From contig JAHBWE010000016.1 of NCBI GenBank assembly GCA_019637155.1, positions 62,001-126,000 on the forward strand: DNA of 64,000 nucleotides. Reading direction: 5' to 3'. Each line of letters opens with the position of its first letter. Position 1 is the first letter of the stretch. Below, piece after piece: positions 42,983 to 52,378 of the stretch. The notes beneath the pieces were generated by a model. It ran no database searches, was not told where the DNA came from, and worked only from the letters and a program-made list of their open reading frames with translations. The stretch comes from Labilithrix sp. (GTDB lineage Bacteria > Myxococcota_A > Polyangia > Polyangiales > Polyangiaceae). The position numbers were made by a program, and so were the translations under genes.

Positions 42983-44437
42983 TCAGCCCTTCTTGAGCCA
43001 GAGCGTGTCGTCGATGACCTTCTTCGCGGCGACGAGCGACGCGTCGGCGGAGGCGAGGAAGACGACCGCGAGCTCCGAGGGATCGTGGAGGACCACGCGC
43101 GTCGAGAGGAACATGCCGTTGCGATCGCGGATGTCGACCTCCTCCACGCCGTCGAGCGGGAGCAGGCGATCGGTGCGCGCGCCGGCGTCGCGGATGTACG
43201 CGCCGAAGGCGGCGAGGTTCTCGGCGAGCTCTCCGTTGCCGAGGAGGACCGCGCCCACCTCGTCGGCGAGGCAGACGCCCTTCAGGCCCGCGATGCTCGT
43301 GAGGCGATCGATCACGAGCTTGTAGACGTCGAGGTCGACCTCGGCCGGCGCGTCTTCGCGCGCGCTGCCGGCCTTCTTCGGCGGGAAGCTCCCCAGCGTC
43401 TGCGCCCGCAGCGCGCGGTTCTCCTGCGCGAGCCGCGCGATCTCCTCGCGGAGGATCGCGGTGTCGTCGTTCATCGGGACGAGCGAGCGCGGGAGGCCCG
43501 CGGTCGCGAGCGCAGCGCGCGGGATCGAGTCCGGCGGCAGCGTCGTGCCGGTGCGGTTGGAGGCCGGCGGTCCGCCCTGCGAGGGCGGCGGCATCGACGC
43601 GCGCTCGAGCTTCTGCACGACGTCACGGAGCTTGAGCCGCATCTCCTCCGCTTCTTCGTCGCGGCGGCGCGGATCGTCGATCGGACCTTTTCCCTTGAGG
43701 CTCTCGCGGAGCAGCTTCGCCTGCCGATCGAGCATGTTCACGCGATGGCGCAGGCTCGAGGCCTCCTCCGACGCGCGCACGAGGCGATCGGAGAGCTCCT
43801 CCGCTCGCGCCTCCGCCGCGGCGCGGAGGACGACCTCGTTGCGGAGATCGTTGCGCGCCGCCTCCGCCTGGCGTTCGAGCTCGACCTTCACCGCCTCGAG
43901 CGCGCGCGTCTGCTCGGCCGCGTGCTCCACCTGCGCGAGCGCGTCGCGGATCATCGCGCGCGTCGCGTCGTGATCGAAGCCGTCGATCTGGAGCGACGGC
44001 GCGCGCGGCGACGGCGGGATCGTCGCGACCGAGCTCTGCACCATCGCCTCGTGCGTCGCGACGTCGGGCATCAAGGTGGGCCGGTCCTCGCCGTCGTCGT
44101 CCGGCAGCTCCGGCTCCGTCTCCGCGGGCGGCGGGAACACCGTCTTGATCGCCGACTGCGACTCGGGCGCGGGCGGGACCTCGTCCTCGACCTTCGGCGC
44201 GACGGGCGTGACCGCCTCCGCCGCCTCCGCCGCCTCCGCCGCCGCGGGCGCGGCCGGCAGCGACGGCGCGGACGGCGTCTCACCCGCCTTCTTCTTTTTC
44301 TTCTTTGGCGTCGACTCCACCGGCGCGGCCACGGGTACCGGCGCCGGCGCCTTCGAGAGACCGAGCACGTAGCCGGCGCCGGCGAAGGCCGCCGCACCGA
44401 GGATCGACACTACCCATGCGCCGAGGACCGCGTCCAT
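42983..44437 (-). CDS. membrane-anchored coiled-coil protein with Roadblock/LC7-like domain
   Basis: Protein of 484 residues: an N-terminal membrane helix (about 5-27), a Lys run (KKKKKK), an Ala/Pro/Glu-rich linker, a coiled coil (about 155-275), then a C-terminal domain (about 370-484) with LVIDRLTSIAGLKGVCLAD and ADEVGAVLLGNGE, resembling Roadblock/LC7 domains that regulate small GTPases such as MglA. Its start lies one base after the OmpA-like gene, so the two form an operon. The Roadblock call is by resemblance only. Confidence 0.75.
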   Translation of the reverse strand: MDAVLGAWVVSILGAAAFAGAGYVLGLSKAPAPVPVAAPVESTPKKKKKKAGETPSAPSLPAAPAAAEAAEAAEAVTPVAPKVEDEVPPAPESQSAIKTVFPPPAETEPELPDDDGEDRPTLMPDVATHEAMVQSSVATIPPSPRAPSLQIDGFDHDATRAMIRDALAQVEHAAEQTRALEAVKVELERQAEAARNDLRNEVVLRAAAEARAEELSDRLVRASEEASSLRHRVNMLDRQAKLLRESLKGKGPIDDPRRRDEEAEEMRLKLRDVVQKLERASMPPPSQGGPPASNRTGTTLPPDSIPRAALATAGLPRSLVPMNDDTAILREEIARLAQENRALRAQTLGSFPPKKAGSAREDAPAEVDLDVYKLVIDRLTSIAGLKGVCLADEVGAVLLGNGELAENLAAFGAYIRDAGARTDRLLPLDGVEEVDIRDRNGMFLSTRVVLHDPSELAVVFLASADASLVAAKKVIDDTLWLKKG

Positions 44438-44438
44438 C

Positions 44439-44987
44439 TCACCTCCCGACCCATCTTACTTCGACGCGACGATTCACCGACGCTGCATCCGGGATGTCGG
44501 GCCGGAGCGGCCGCGTCGATCCGAGACCCACCGTCTCGATCCGTTCTTCGCTCACCCCGAGCTCGACGAGGCGCGCCTTCACGAGGTTCGCGCGCTCGAG
44601 ACTGAGGTCGTGGTTGAAGTGGTCGGCCCCGAACTGATCGCTGTGCCCTTCGAGGATGACCTTCGCCTCGTGGTCCTCGATCATCGCGGTCGCGAGCGCG
44701 CGGACGCCGAGCTCGTCGACCGGCGCCTTCGCCTCCGCCTCGAACCGCGCCACGATCGTGGGGACACGCGCGGCGGCCGGGAGCGCCGGCGGCGCGCTCG
44801 CGGTCACGCTCACCGCGGGCGGCTCGACCTCGAGCGGCGGCACGCTCGCGATCGGCGCGCCCGCGTCGACCTCGGAGGGCGCGCTCAGGACGTCGGGGAG
44901 GAATACGAGGTTCAAGGTGAAGAGACACGCGACGCCGACCGCGAGGAAGAGCCAGAAGCGGCCCTCGGGTCTTCGCGCGTCGGCCAT
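44439..44987 (-). CDS. OmpA-family peptidoglycan-associated protein
   Basis: Protein of 182 residues with an N-terminal membrane anchor (WLFLAVGVACLFTLNLVF), a Pro-rich linker and a C-terminal OmpA domain: ILEGHSDQFGADHFN, LSLERANLVKARLVELG and the closing RRVEVRW. The conserved Asp and Arg that bind diaminopimelate are present. The ATG at 44987 is preferred to 45056, which would place a polar stretch before the anchor. With only one hydrophobic anchor it resembles MotB/Pal-type proteins rather than a barrel. Confidence 0.88.
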   Translation of the reverse strand: MADARRPEGRFWLFLAVGVACLFTLNLVFLPDVLSAPSEVDAGAPIASVPPLEVEPPAVSVTASAPPALPAAARVPTIVARFEAEAKAPVDELGVRALATAMIEDHEAKVILEGHSDQFGADHFNHDLSLERANLVKARLVELGVSEERIETVGLGSTRPLRPDIPDAASVNRRVEVRWVGR

Positions 44988-45064
44988 CGAACAAAGCGTC
45001 GCGCGCTCGGGGTAGAGAGGGAAGTTTCTTGTGAAGATGCGCGATCCTGGCACCATCGGCGCGC

Positions 45065-46393
45065 ATGCGCTCGATCGGGACAGCAGCGGTGGCGGCGCTC
45101 CTTTTCGCCTGCCATTCCGCCGTTCGCGTCGCGACGCCGCCGCCCGCGGTCCCGGAGCCCCCGATCGACGCGGGCGCTCCGCCGCCGCTTATCGAAGTCG
45201 ACGCCGGGCCGCCCGCGCCGATCGGCTACGTCCCGCGCGACGTCAACCACGTGCTCTCCACCGGGCAGAGCCTCGCCGTCGGCGTCTCCGGCGCGCCCGC
45301 GCTCACGCTCACGCAGCCGTTCGGCAACCTGATGTTCAACACCGGCGTCATGGCCGGCGGGGAAGGGCTCGAGTCGTTCCAGCCCCTCACCGAGGGCGAC
45401 AACATCCCGGGCTCGAAGGCGATCGTCGAGACGATGTCGTCGTCGTTCGCGAACCTCGTCGCCGAGCTCGCGCGGGAAGCGGGCGGCGAGCACGACGTCC
45501 TCATGAGCGTCCACGCGTCCGGCGCGCGGACCTACGCGCAGCTGAAGCGCGGCACGAGGTTCTACAACAACGGGATGGCGCAGGTCACCGCCGCGCGCGA
45601 CATCGCGAAGGCGCTCGGCAAGAGCTACGTCGTGCGCGCGGTCACGACCGTGCACGGCGAGTCCGATCACGCCGAGAAGAGCACGCGCTACGAGGCGGAC
45701 CTCCTCGCGTGGCAGGCCGACTACGAGCGCGACGTGCAGGCGCTCACCGGGCAGACCGAGCCGGTCCCGCTCTTCCAGACCCAGATCTCGAGCTGGACGA
45801 AGATGATGGGCGGCACGACGACGAGCGCGATCCCAGCGGCGCAGCTCGCGGCGCACCTCGCGAGCGCCGGCAAAGTCGTCCTCGTCGGTCCGAAGTACCA
45901 CCTGCCGTACTCGAAGGACGGCGTGCACCTCACGGCGGAGGGGTATCGCCACATGGGGGAGGACTACGCGAAGGCCTATCGCCGGGTCGTCCTCGAAGGG
46001 CAGCCGTGGGAGCCGCTCCGGCCGATCGAGGTGACGCGCGACGGCGCCGTCATCACGGTGAAGCTCGCGGTGCCGTCGCCGCCGATCGTCCTCGACACGA
46101 CCCTCGTCTCCGATCCCAATAACTTCGGCTTCGAGTACATGGACGCGGCGAGCTCGTCGCCGGCGATCGCGAAGGTGGAGGTCACCGGGCCCGACACGAT
46201 CGCGATCACGCTCGAGGCGGAGCCGACCGCGGACGACCGGCGGATCCGCTACGCCTTCACCGGCGTCCGCGGGCAGCGCGCCGGCCCGCAGACGGGGCCC
46301 CGCGGCAACCTGCGCGACTCGGACGCGACCCGCTCCCGCTCGGGGAAACGGCTCTACAACTGGTGCATTCACTTCGACGAGCCCGTTCCCTAG
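45065..46393 (+). CDS. SGNH/SASA-type esterase lipoprotein
   Basis: Predicted lipoprotein of 442 residues (lipobox LLFAC). The mature part has an SGNH hydrolase layout: GQSLAVG with nucleophile Ser69, HGESD at 197-201 as in sialate O-acetylesterases, and KDGVHLT with Asp285 and His288. Such enzymes remove acetyl or acyl groups from carbohydrates outside the cytoplasm. The C-terminal part is beta-rich and may bind substrate. It is followed by the Omp85 gene after 8 bases. Confidence 0.82.
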   Translation: MRSIGTAAVAALLFACHSAVRVATPPPAVPEPPIDAGAPPPLIEVDAGPPAPIGYVPRDVNHVLSTGQSLAVGVSGAPALTLTQPFGNLMFNTGVMAGGEGLESFQPLTEGDNIPGSKAIVETMSSSFANLVAELAREAGGEHDVLMSVHASGARTYAQLKRGTRFYNNGMAQVTAARDIAKALGKSYVVRAVTTVHGESDHAEKSTRYEADLLAWQADYERDVQALTGQTEPVPLFQTQISSWTKMMGGTTTSAIPAAQLAAHLASAGKVVLVGPKYHLPYSKDGVHLTAEGYRHMGEDYAKAYRRVVLEGQPWEPLRPIEVTRDGAVITVKLAVPSPPIVLDTTLVSDPNNFGFEYMDAASSSPAIAKVEVTGPDTIAITLEAEPTADDRRIRYAFTGVRGQRAGPQTGPRGNLRDSDATRSRSGKRLYNWCIHFDEPVP

Positions 46394-46401
46394 CGACTAA
46401 G

Positions 46402-49400
46402 ATGCGCGCCTCGATGCGCGTCGGCTGGATCCTCGTCGCGCTCGCGTTCCTCCTCGGGTCGATGCGCCACGCGCGCGCGGACGTCGGCGACGAGGTCACC
46501 GTCCTCACGCCGCCGCCGGTCCCGCCGCTCGGCAACCCCACCCCCGAGCTGACCGCGGGGCCCGACCTCACGCCGTACCTCAACATGGTGGTCGAGGGGG
46601 TGGAGGTCACGATCGACCCCGACGACGCGCGGGTGTGGCCGGACGTGACGGTGCCCACCGTCGGCACGCTGAAGCCGGGCGATCCGCTGAGCCGGCAGGG
46701 CCTCCGCGACGCGCTCGCGGAGGTGCTCGCGAACGGCGCGTTCGCGGACGCGCGCTCCGAGCTCACGCTCACGGACGCGGGCGTGAAGGTCACGATCCGC
46801 GTCGTGCCGCGGAAGGTGATCGACTCCGTCCGCGTCGACCTCCACGGCGCGCCGCTCGACGCCGACGAGATCGTGCGCGAGCTCGATCTCGCGACCGACG
46901 GCGAGGTCGTCGCGAGCGAGCTCCCGAAGCAGCACACGCGGCTCGAGGCGATCCTGCAGCGCCACGGGTTCTCGGGGCCGAGCGTCGCGATCACGACGAG
47001 GCCTTCGAGGACCGATCCGCTCCGCGTCCGCGTCGACGTGAGCGTGACGGTGGGCGCGCCGCGCAAGATCGAGCGGCGCGTCATCTACACCGAGGGCGCG
47101 ACGCCGGAGGAGCGCGAGGACGCGGAGCGGTTCTACGGGCTGAAGACCGGCGCGCGCGCGGACGAGGTGCACCTCGCCGCCGCCGACGCGGCGCTCGAGG
47201 CCCGCATCCGCGCGCGCGGTCATCATCGCGCGGACGTCTCGCACGACGTCGTGCTCCATCGCGGGCTCGTCGTGCTGCGCGTGCGCGTCGACTTCGGGAC
47301 GCGCTACGAGACGCGCTACGAGGGCAACGACCACTTCGACCGCGGCACGCTCGACGGCGTGCTCGACCTCGAGGAGGAGACCGACCGGACCCCGAACCAC
47401 CTCGTCCAGAAGGTGGTCGAGTTCTACGTGAAGCACGGCTTCCTCGACGCCGTCGTCACGCTCGAGAACCGAGCGGGGGAGGGGAGCCGCCCGAGCTACC
47501 TCGTGTTCCACGTCCGCGAAGGCGAGCGCGTGCAGGTCGCGGCGCGCTCGTACCCGTGCCTGCGCGAAGCCGACATCCGCCTGCTCACCGAGGCGGGGCC
47601 GAGGAGCGCGCGCGCGATCGGGCAGGAGATCGACAGCTTCCTCGAGGAGGAGCTGCCGGGGAACGACGTCTTCGCCGCTCCGCGCCCGGGCCTGCTCGAC
47701 GAGACGATCTCGGTCTCGCTCGGCACGAACCGCGGCACGCGCCCCGCGCCGCTCGACCTCGAGCCGCACAACACCTACGTCCCCGAGACCTACGAGCGCG
47801 CGGTGGCGCACGTGCAGGAGCTCTATCGCTCGGAGGGCTTCCTCTCGGCGCAGGTCGGTCCGGTGCAGGTCGTGCGCCGGCGCTGCCATCCGCGCTCGCC
47901 GCCGGGCGAGTGCACGCCGATGCCGGTGCCGACGACGGCGGAGCCGGGCCGGACCTCGGCCTCGGCCGACATCTGCACCTACGACAGCATCGGCCTCCCG
48001 CTCCCGGTGCCGCCGCTCGAGCAAGGCGCGACGTGCCTGCCGGACGCCGCCCACGGCATCGAGTGCGAGCCGCGCGTGTGGCTCCGCGTGCCGGTCAAGC
48101 TCGGACCGCGCTCGCAGCTCTGGGACATCGCCTTCAACGGCCAGGGCGCGCTCTCGCCGGCGCAGCTCGCCGCCGCCGCGGACGTGAAGCTCGGTCAGTA
48201 CGTCAGCACGATCAAGCTCGAGGAGGCGCGGCGGCGCGTCATCGAGGCGTACAAGGAGGAGGGCTACGCGTTCGCGGACGTGAAGTACGCGCTCGAGCAG
48301 TCGCCCGATCACACGCGGACGCGCGTGCGCTTCGGCGTCTCGGAGAACGACAAGGTCATCGTCCGCAACATCGTGCTGCGCGGGAACAGGTTCACGCGCG
48401 ACAGCGCGATCAACAAGCGCATCGCGTTGATCGTGGGCGAGCCTTACCGCGCGTCGCTCGTGCGCAAGACGGAGGAGCGCATCGCGACGCTCGGCGCGTT
48501 CTCTTCCGTCACGGTGTCGCTCGAGAACCCCTACGTCCCGCAGCGCATCAAGACCGTCATCATCACGGTGGCGGAGCGACCGCGGCAATACACCGAGATC
48601 AGCCCCGGCTTCTCGACCGGCGAGGGCTTCCGCATCCGGAGCGAATACGGCCACACGAACCTGTGGGGCAACGCGGTGCAGCTCACGCTGCGCCTCCAGC
48701 TCTCGTACATCCCGACGCCGTTCATCATCGATCCCGTCGCGCGCGAGAACTACCGGAACCTCAACACGCTCGCGCGCCTCGGCGTCCGCGCCACCGCGGG
48801 CCTCGTGTTCCCCGAGATCGGGCTCGGCCCGCTCGTGCGCTCCGGCATCGACACGCTCCTCGTGCACGACCTGCAGCGCGACTTCTTCCTCACGAAGGTC
48901 GCCGCGATCCCGAACATCAACTTCCGCCCGATCAACGAGGTCCAGCTCACGTTCTTCCAGAGCTTCGAGTTCAACAACTCGCGCATCTTCCGCGCCGGCA
49001 GCGCGAACGACTACCTCGCCTCGCTCCTCGCGCAGGGCTTCAACATCACCGACCTCGTGCGCCAGCTGCTCGTCCCCGACGGCGAGACGTACGCGTTCTC
49101 GCAGCGCCTCCTCGCGACCTGGGACCGGCGCGACAACGCGTTCAACGCGACGCGCGGCACCTACGTCGTCACCGGCATCGAGCACGTCGACGCGTTCCCC
49201 ACCGACGTGAACCTCGCGAACGCGCGCGCGCGCAACAAGCCTTCGCCGCCGGAGTCGCACTTCTTCAAGATCACGCAGACGTTCGGCGGCTACATCCCGC
49301 TCCCGAAGGGCCTCCGCATCGCCGCGCTCACGCGCATCGGCGTGAACTTGCAGATCACGCCGACCTCGCAGACCTACCCCGATCGCCTCTTCTTCATGGG

Positions 49401-49848
49401 CGGCGTCGACACGATGCGCGGCTGGACGCTGAACAGCTTCATCCCGCAGGACAACGTCGATCGCATCTTCGCGTCGAAGGACCTGCCCGACCTGATCCCC
49501 GATCCGACGAACCCGGCGCCGAACGCGCCGCTGGTCCCGAACCCGAACAAGTTCACGCCCGCGACGCGCCCGATCCGCGGCGGCAACCTGATGGCGAACG
49601 AGCGCATCGAGCTCCGCATCCCGGTCCGCGGCCCCTTCGAGACGGTCATCTTCGGGGACATCGGCAACCTATGGACCGACCCGACGTACCCCTTCACGAA
49701 GGGCGCGTTCCCGATGCGCGTCGCGGTGGGCAGCGGCGTCCGCGTTCAGACGCCGGTCGGTCCGCTCGCCGTCGACTACGGCTTCAACGTGACCAAGGAA
49801 AGCTACGAAGACATCGGCGCGATCAACTTCGCGATCGGCCTGTTCTGA
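46402..49848 (+). CDS. large Omp85-superfamily (BamA/TamA-like) outer-membrane protein
   Basis: Outer-membrane assembly protein of 1148 residues: signal peptide (to about 25), several POTRA repeats (for example GEPYRASLVRKTEERIATLG) and a C-terminal 16-strand Omp85 barrel ending in Phe. It has the barrel motifs MGGVDTMRGW and ANERIELRIPV and a VDYGFN near the end. BamA is normally about 800 residues; the excess is in the periplasmic part, including a Cys-containing insert (about 494-556). It may be BamA, TamA or a paralogue; TamB at 22516 is a candidate partner. The ATG at 46402 is chosen because 46363 would overlap the esterase gene. Confidence 0.9.
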   Translation: MRASMRVGWILVALAFLLGSMRHARADVGDEVTVLTPPPVPPLGNPTPELTAGPDLTPYLNMVVEGVEVTIDPDDARVWPDVTVPTVGTLKPGDPLSRQGLRDALAEVLANGAFADARSELTLTDAGVKVTIRVVPRKVIDSVRVDLHGAPLDADEIVRELDLATDGEVVASELPKQHTRLEAILQRHGFSGPSVAITTRPSRTDPLRVRVDVSVTVGAPRKIERRVIYTEGATPEEREDAERFYGLKTGARADEVHLAAADAALEARIRARGHHRADVSHDVVLHRGLVVLRVRVDFGTRYETRYEGNDHFDRGTLDGVLDLEEETDRTPNHLVQKVVEFYVKHGFLDAVVTLENRAGEGSRPSYLVFHVREGERVQVAARSYPCLREADIRLLTEAGPRSARAIGQEIDSFLEEELPGNDVFAAPRPGLLDETISVSLGTNRGTRPAPLDLEPHNTYVPETYERAVAHVQELYRSEGFLSAQVGPVQVVRRRCHPRSPPGECTPMPVPTTAEPGRTSASADICTYDSIGLPLPVPPLEQGATCLPDAAHGIECEPRVWLRVPVKLGPRSQLWDIAFNGQGALSPAQLAAAADVKLGQYVSTIKLEEARRRVIEAYKEEGYAFADVKYALEQSPDHTRTRVRFGVSENDKVIVRNIVLRGNRFTRDSAINKRIALIVGEPYRASLVRKTEERIATLGAFSSVTVSLENPYVPQRIKTVIITVAERPRQYTEISPGFSTGEGFRIRSEYGHTNLWGNAVQLTLRLQLSYIPTPFIIDPVARENYRNLNTLARLGVRATAGLVFPEIGLGPLVRSGIDTLLVHDLQRDFFLTKVAAIPNINFRPINEVQLTFFQSFEFNNSRIFRAGSANDYLASLLAQGFNITDLVRQLLVPDGETYAFSQRLLATWDRRDNAFNATRGTYVVTGIEHVDAFPTDVNLANARARNKPSPPESHFFKITQTFGGYIPLPKGLRIAALTRIGVNLQITPTSQTYPDRLFFMGGVDTMRGWTLNSFIPQDNVDRIFASKDLPDLIPDPTNPAPNAPLVPNPNKFTPATRPIRGGNLMANERIELRIPVRGPFETVIFGDIGNLWTDPTYPFTKGAFPMRVAVGSGVRVQTPVGPLAVDYGFNVTKESYEDIGAINFAIGLF

Positions 49849-50479
49849 GGTGCGCGCTTCAGTAGACGCCGATGGCGTCGAGGCCGGCGGGCCGGGCGCT
49901 CGAGCGCCGGAGGAGCCCGACCGGTCCGGCGGTCGCCGGGAGCTGGGGCCCGAGGACGATCGAGAGGAGGCGGCGCGCGATGCTCATGCCCGTTTTCAGA
50001 AGCAACTCGGATGCCTCTCTTTTTTCCTCGAAGAAGCGCCGCTAACCATGCAGAAAGACTGGATCAAAGACGATCGTGGGGCCCTGTAGTCCCGCCCATG
50101 ATCGGAACCGACGGGCTGGATCGTCCGCTCGGAGATCAACGGCCGATCCGTGCAGAATTCCCGTATCCCTGCTCGCCGATCGGCGGCATTTCGAAGGCCG
50201 TCCGCCGCCTCCGCGCCACCGGCGACCGAAAGAGGATGGCGGAGATCGAGACGACCACGCGGGTGAGCATCATGCCTCCCTCCCGGAGCAAGCGCGATGC
50301 CGCCCATCCACGTCCAATAACCCCACAAAAAGCCGCAAAAACGGGGCAGCGAAGGCGCCGACGAGCCCGTGTTCTCCGTTCGGAGACGACAGTCCACACT
50401 CCGAGACGTCCGCGCGCCGGTGGTAGGCTCGAGGTTACGCGTGCTGCTCCTCGATGCTCCGCTCACCTTTCGCGAGTTC
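49849..50479. other. 631-base gap, no firmly supported gene
   Basis: Between the Omp85 stop and the nucleotidyltransferase. The middle (about 50000-50400) has A/T-rich patches and poly-A or poly-T tracts unlike its surroundings. A 42-codon frame on the minus strand (49859-49987, starting MSIARRLLSIVLG) has a normal G/C-rich codon pattern and could be a small protein or fragment. Longer frames over 50000-50500 on either strand lack domain signatures. Confidence 0.4.
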
Positions 50480-51061
50480 ATGACCCACGACGAGCTCCCT
50501 CTCGCCACGGTGTTTCGCGAGCTGCTCGTGTTTCTGAGCACCCGCGAGGACGCGGTGCTGTTCGGAGCCCAGGCGGTGAACGCTTATTGCGAGCCCGCCC
50601 GCATGACCGAGGACGTCGATGTCCTCTCGACCGACGCCGCGGCGCTCGCCGAGGCGCTACGTGAGCACCTCGCGTCCCGCTTTCATATCGCCGTTCGGGT
50701 GCGCGAGGCCAAGTCCGAGCTCGGCTATCGCGTGTATCAGCTGCGTCAGCCGAAGAACCGGCATCTCGTCGACGTTCGGCAGGCGACCGTGCTGCCCGAC
50801 ACGCGCACGATCGAGGGAGTGCAGATCGTCGCGCCGCCCGTGCTCATGGCGATGAAGGCGGTGAGCGTCGCGGCGCGGGTCGGTCGGGAGAAGGAGCTCT
50901 CGGATCGACTCGATCTCGCGCGGCTCCTGCGAACGTTCCCCGAGCTGCGAGCCGATGACCGCGTGCCCAGCGAGCTACGCCGGCTCGGCGCACCAGCCGA
51001 AGCGCACGAGGCGTGGCGGCAGGCGGCCGCCGAGCACCGCGAGGCCGACGACGACGATTGA
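50480..51061 (+). CDS. AbiEii-like nucleotidyltransferase-fold protein
   Basis: Protein of 193 residues with the nucleotidyltransferase motif VLFGAQAVNAYCEPARMTED followed by VDVL, where G-A/S and D-x-D mark the active site (AbiEii/AbiGii or MNT-type fold). Relatives are toxins that modify tRNA or bind GTP, or HEPN-partnered antitoxins. No AbiEi-like antitoxin or HEPN gene is adjacent, and codon usage is slightly less biased than its neighbours. The ATG at 50480 is preferred; an in-frame GTG at 50441 and longer starts are possible. Confidence 0.75.
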   Translation: MTHDELPLATVFRELLVFLSTREDAVLFGAQAVNAYCEPARMTEDVDVLSTDAAALAEALREHLASRFHIAVRVREAKSELGYRVYQLRQPKNRHLVDVRQATVLPDTRTIEGVQIVAPPVLMAMKAVSVAARVGREKELSDRLDLARLLRTFPELRADDRVPSELRRLGAPAEAHEAWRQAAAEHREADDDD

Positions 51062-51067
51062 ACATGG

Positions 51068-52318
51068 TCAGAACGACTTCAGGTCCGAGATGAGGCGCTT
51101 CGAGATGACGATGCGCTGGATCTGGCCCGTGCCTTCGAAGATGTCGTAGACCTTGATGTCGCGGAACCACTTCTCGAGGAGCTGGTGGTCCTTCGCGATC
51201 GAGCCCTCGGCGCCGCAGATCTCGATCGCGTCGATGCACGCGCGGATCGCGGCCTGGCCGGCCATCGCCTTCGACATGCTCGCCTCCTTCGCGTTCGAGA
51301 TCCCCTCGTCCGCCATCCACGCCGCGCGCCACGTGAGGACGCGCGCGGCCTCGAGGCCACGCCCGACCTTCGCGAGCTTCTCGACGATCGCGGCGTAGCG
51401 CGGGATCGGACGCGCGAGGACGTAGTTGTCCTTCACGAAGTCGCGCGCGTACTCGTACGCTGCGCGGCCGATGCCGAGCGCCATCGCGGCGACGAGCGGA
51501 CGCGTGTTGTCGAAGGTCTTCATCGCCGTCATGAAGCCCTCCTTCGAGGTGTATTTCTCTTCGCCGCCGAGGAGGTTCTCCTCCGGAACGCGGCAGTCCT
51601 CGAGGACGAGCTCCGCCGTCTCGCTCGCGCGGAGGCCCATCTTCTCTTCGATGCGCCCGACGCTGAAGCCGGGCGTGCCCTTCTCGACGACGAAGGCGCG
51701 ATGACCGGCGCGGCCGAGCGACGGATCGATCGTCGCGAAGATCACCGTCCACGCCGCGCGCGCGCCGTTCGTGATGTAGCACTTGCGGCCGTTGAGGACC
51801 CAGTGCGCCCCGTCCTTGCGGCAGCTCGTGCGGATGCCCGCGACGTCGCTGCCCGCGCCCGGCTCGGTGAGGCCGTAGGCGCCCCACTGGAGGGGCTTCT
51901 CGATGTCGGCGAAGATCGACATGAACCGCTTCCGCTGCTCCGGCGTGCCGCTCGAGCGCACGGGAGGACCGCCGAGGCCGGGGCCGGGCAGGCAGAGGAG
52001 GAGGCCGGGATCGCCCCACGAGAGCATCTCCGCCGCCATCGCGCTGAAGAGGTTCCCGTCGCTCCGCTTCTTCTTCTCCTCGGCGGGTTTCTCGTCGCCC
52101 TCCGTCGCGAGCTTCTTCGCCTCTTCGCCGACGCCGGCGAGGAGCGCGTTCGAGCCGAACGACGTCGCGAGGCGCGCCATGTTGCGGAGGAACTCCTCCG
52201 GCACGCCGCCGGCGCGGTCCCACGCGAGCGCCTGCGGGCGGATCACGTTCACCGCGAGGTCGCGCACGGCGTCGCGCATCATCTCCTGCTTCCTGCTGAG
52301 CGAGAACTCGATCGTCAT
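51068..52318 (-). CDS. acyl-CoA dehydrogenase
   Basis: FAD-dependent enzyme of 416 residues that introduces the 2,3 double bond into an acyl-CoA. Family motifs: YGLTEPGAGSDVAG (FAD binding), WVLNGRKCYITNG, and the C-terminal catalytic Glu in DIFEGTGQIQR. A Lys/Glu-rich insert (about 67-88, with EEKKKRSDGN) interrupts the N-terminal helical domain. A good ribosome-binding site (gaggagagacc) precedes the ATG. Directly downstream of a second, divergent dehydrogenase on the same strand, so the two may form a hetero-oligomer. Confidence 0.93.
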   Translation of the reverse strand: MTIEFSLSRKQEMMRDAVRDLAVNVIRPQALAWDRAGGVPEEFLRNMARLATSFGSNALLAGVGEEAKKLATEGDEKPAEEKKKRSDGNLFSAMAAEMLSWGDPGLLLCLPGPGLGGPPVRSSGTPEQRKRFMSIFADIEKPLQWGAYGLTEPGAGSDVAGIRTSCRKDGAHWVLNGRKCYITNGARAAWTVIFATIDPSLGRAGHRAFVVEKGTPGFSVGRIEEKMGLRASETAELVLEDCRVPEENLLGGEEKYTSKEGFMTAMKTFDNTRPLVAAMALGIGRAAYEYARDFVKDNYVLARPIPRYAAIVEKLAKVGRGLEAARVLTWRAAWMADEGISNAKEASMSKAMAGQAAIRACIDAIEICGAEGSIAKDHQLLEKWFRDIKVYDIFEGTGQIQRIVISKRLISDLKSF

Positions 52319-52328
52319 GGTCTCTCCT

Positions 52329-52376
52329 CTTCGAGTCTTCGAGTCTTCGAGTCTTCGAGTCTTCGAGTCTTCGAGC
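52329..52376 (-). repeat. six 8-base tandem repeats before an acyl-CoA dehydrogenase
   Basis: Five exact copies of cttcgagt followed by a sixth ending in c, filling most of the 60-base gap between the two dehydrogenase genes. On the coding (minus) strand the unit reads actcgaag and abuts the ribosome-binding site of the gene at 52318. An 8-base unit is prone to slippage and could change the distance between the two cistrons. Confidence 0.95.
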
Positions 52377-52378
52377 GC

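Noticed and set aside
46390..49260. A 956-codon open frame opposite the Omp85 gene
   Set aside because: An antisense shadow of high third-position G/C; Arg/Glu/Ala-rich with no domain, while the plus strand encodes a clear Omp85 protein.
49996..50541. A 181-codon minus-strand frame in the gap
   Set aside because: No coherent domain or signal, and it overlaps the convincing nucleotidyltransferase start.
52329..52376. CRISPR array
   Set aside because: Units are 8 bases and contiguous, with no spacers; a simple tandem repeat.
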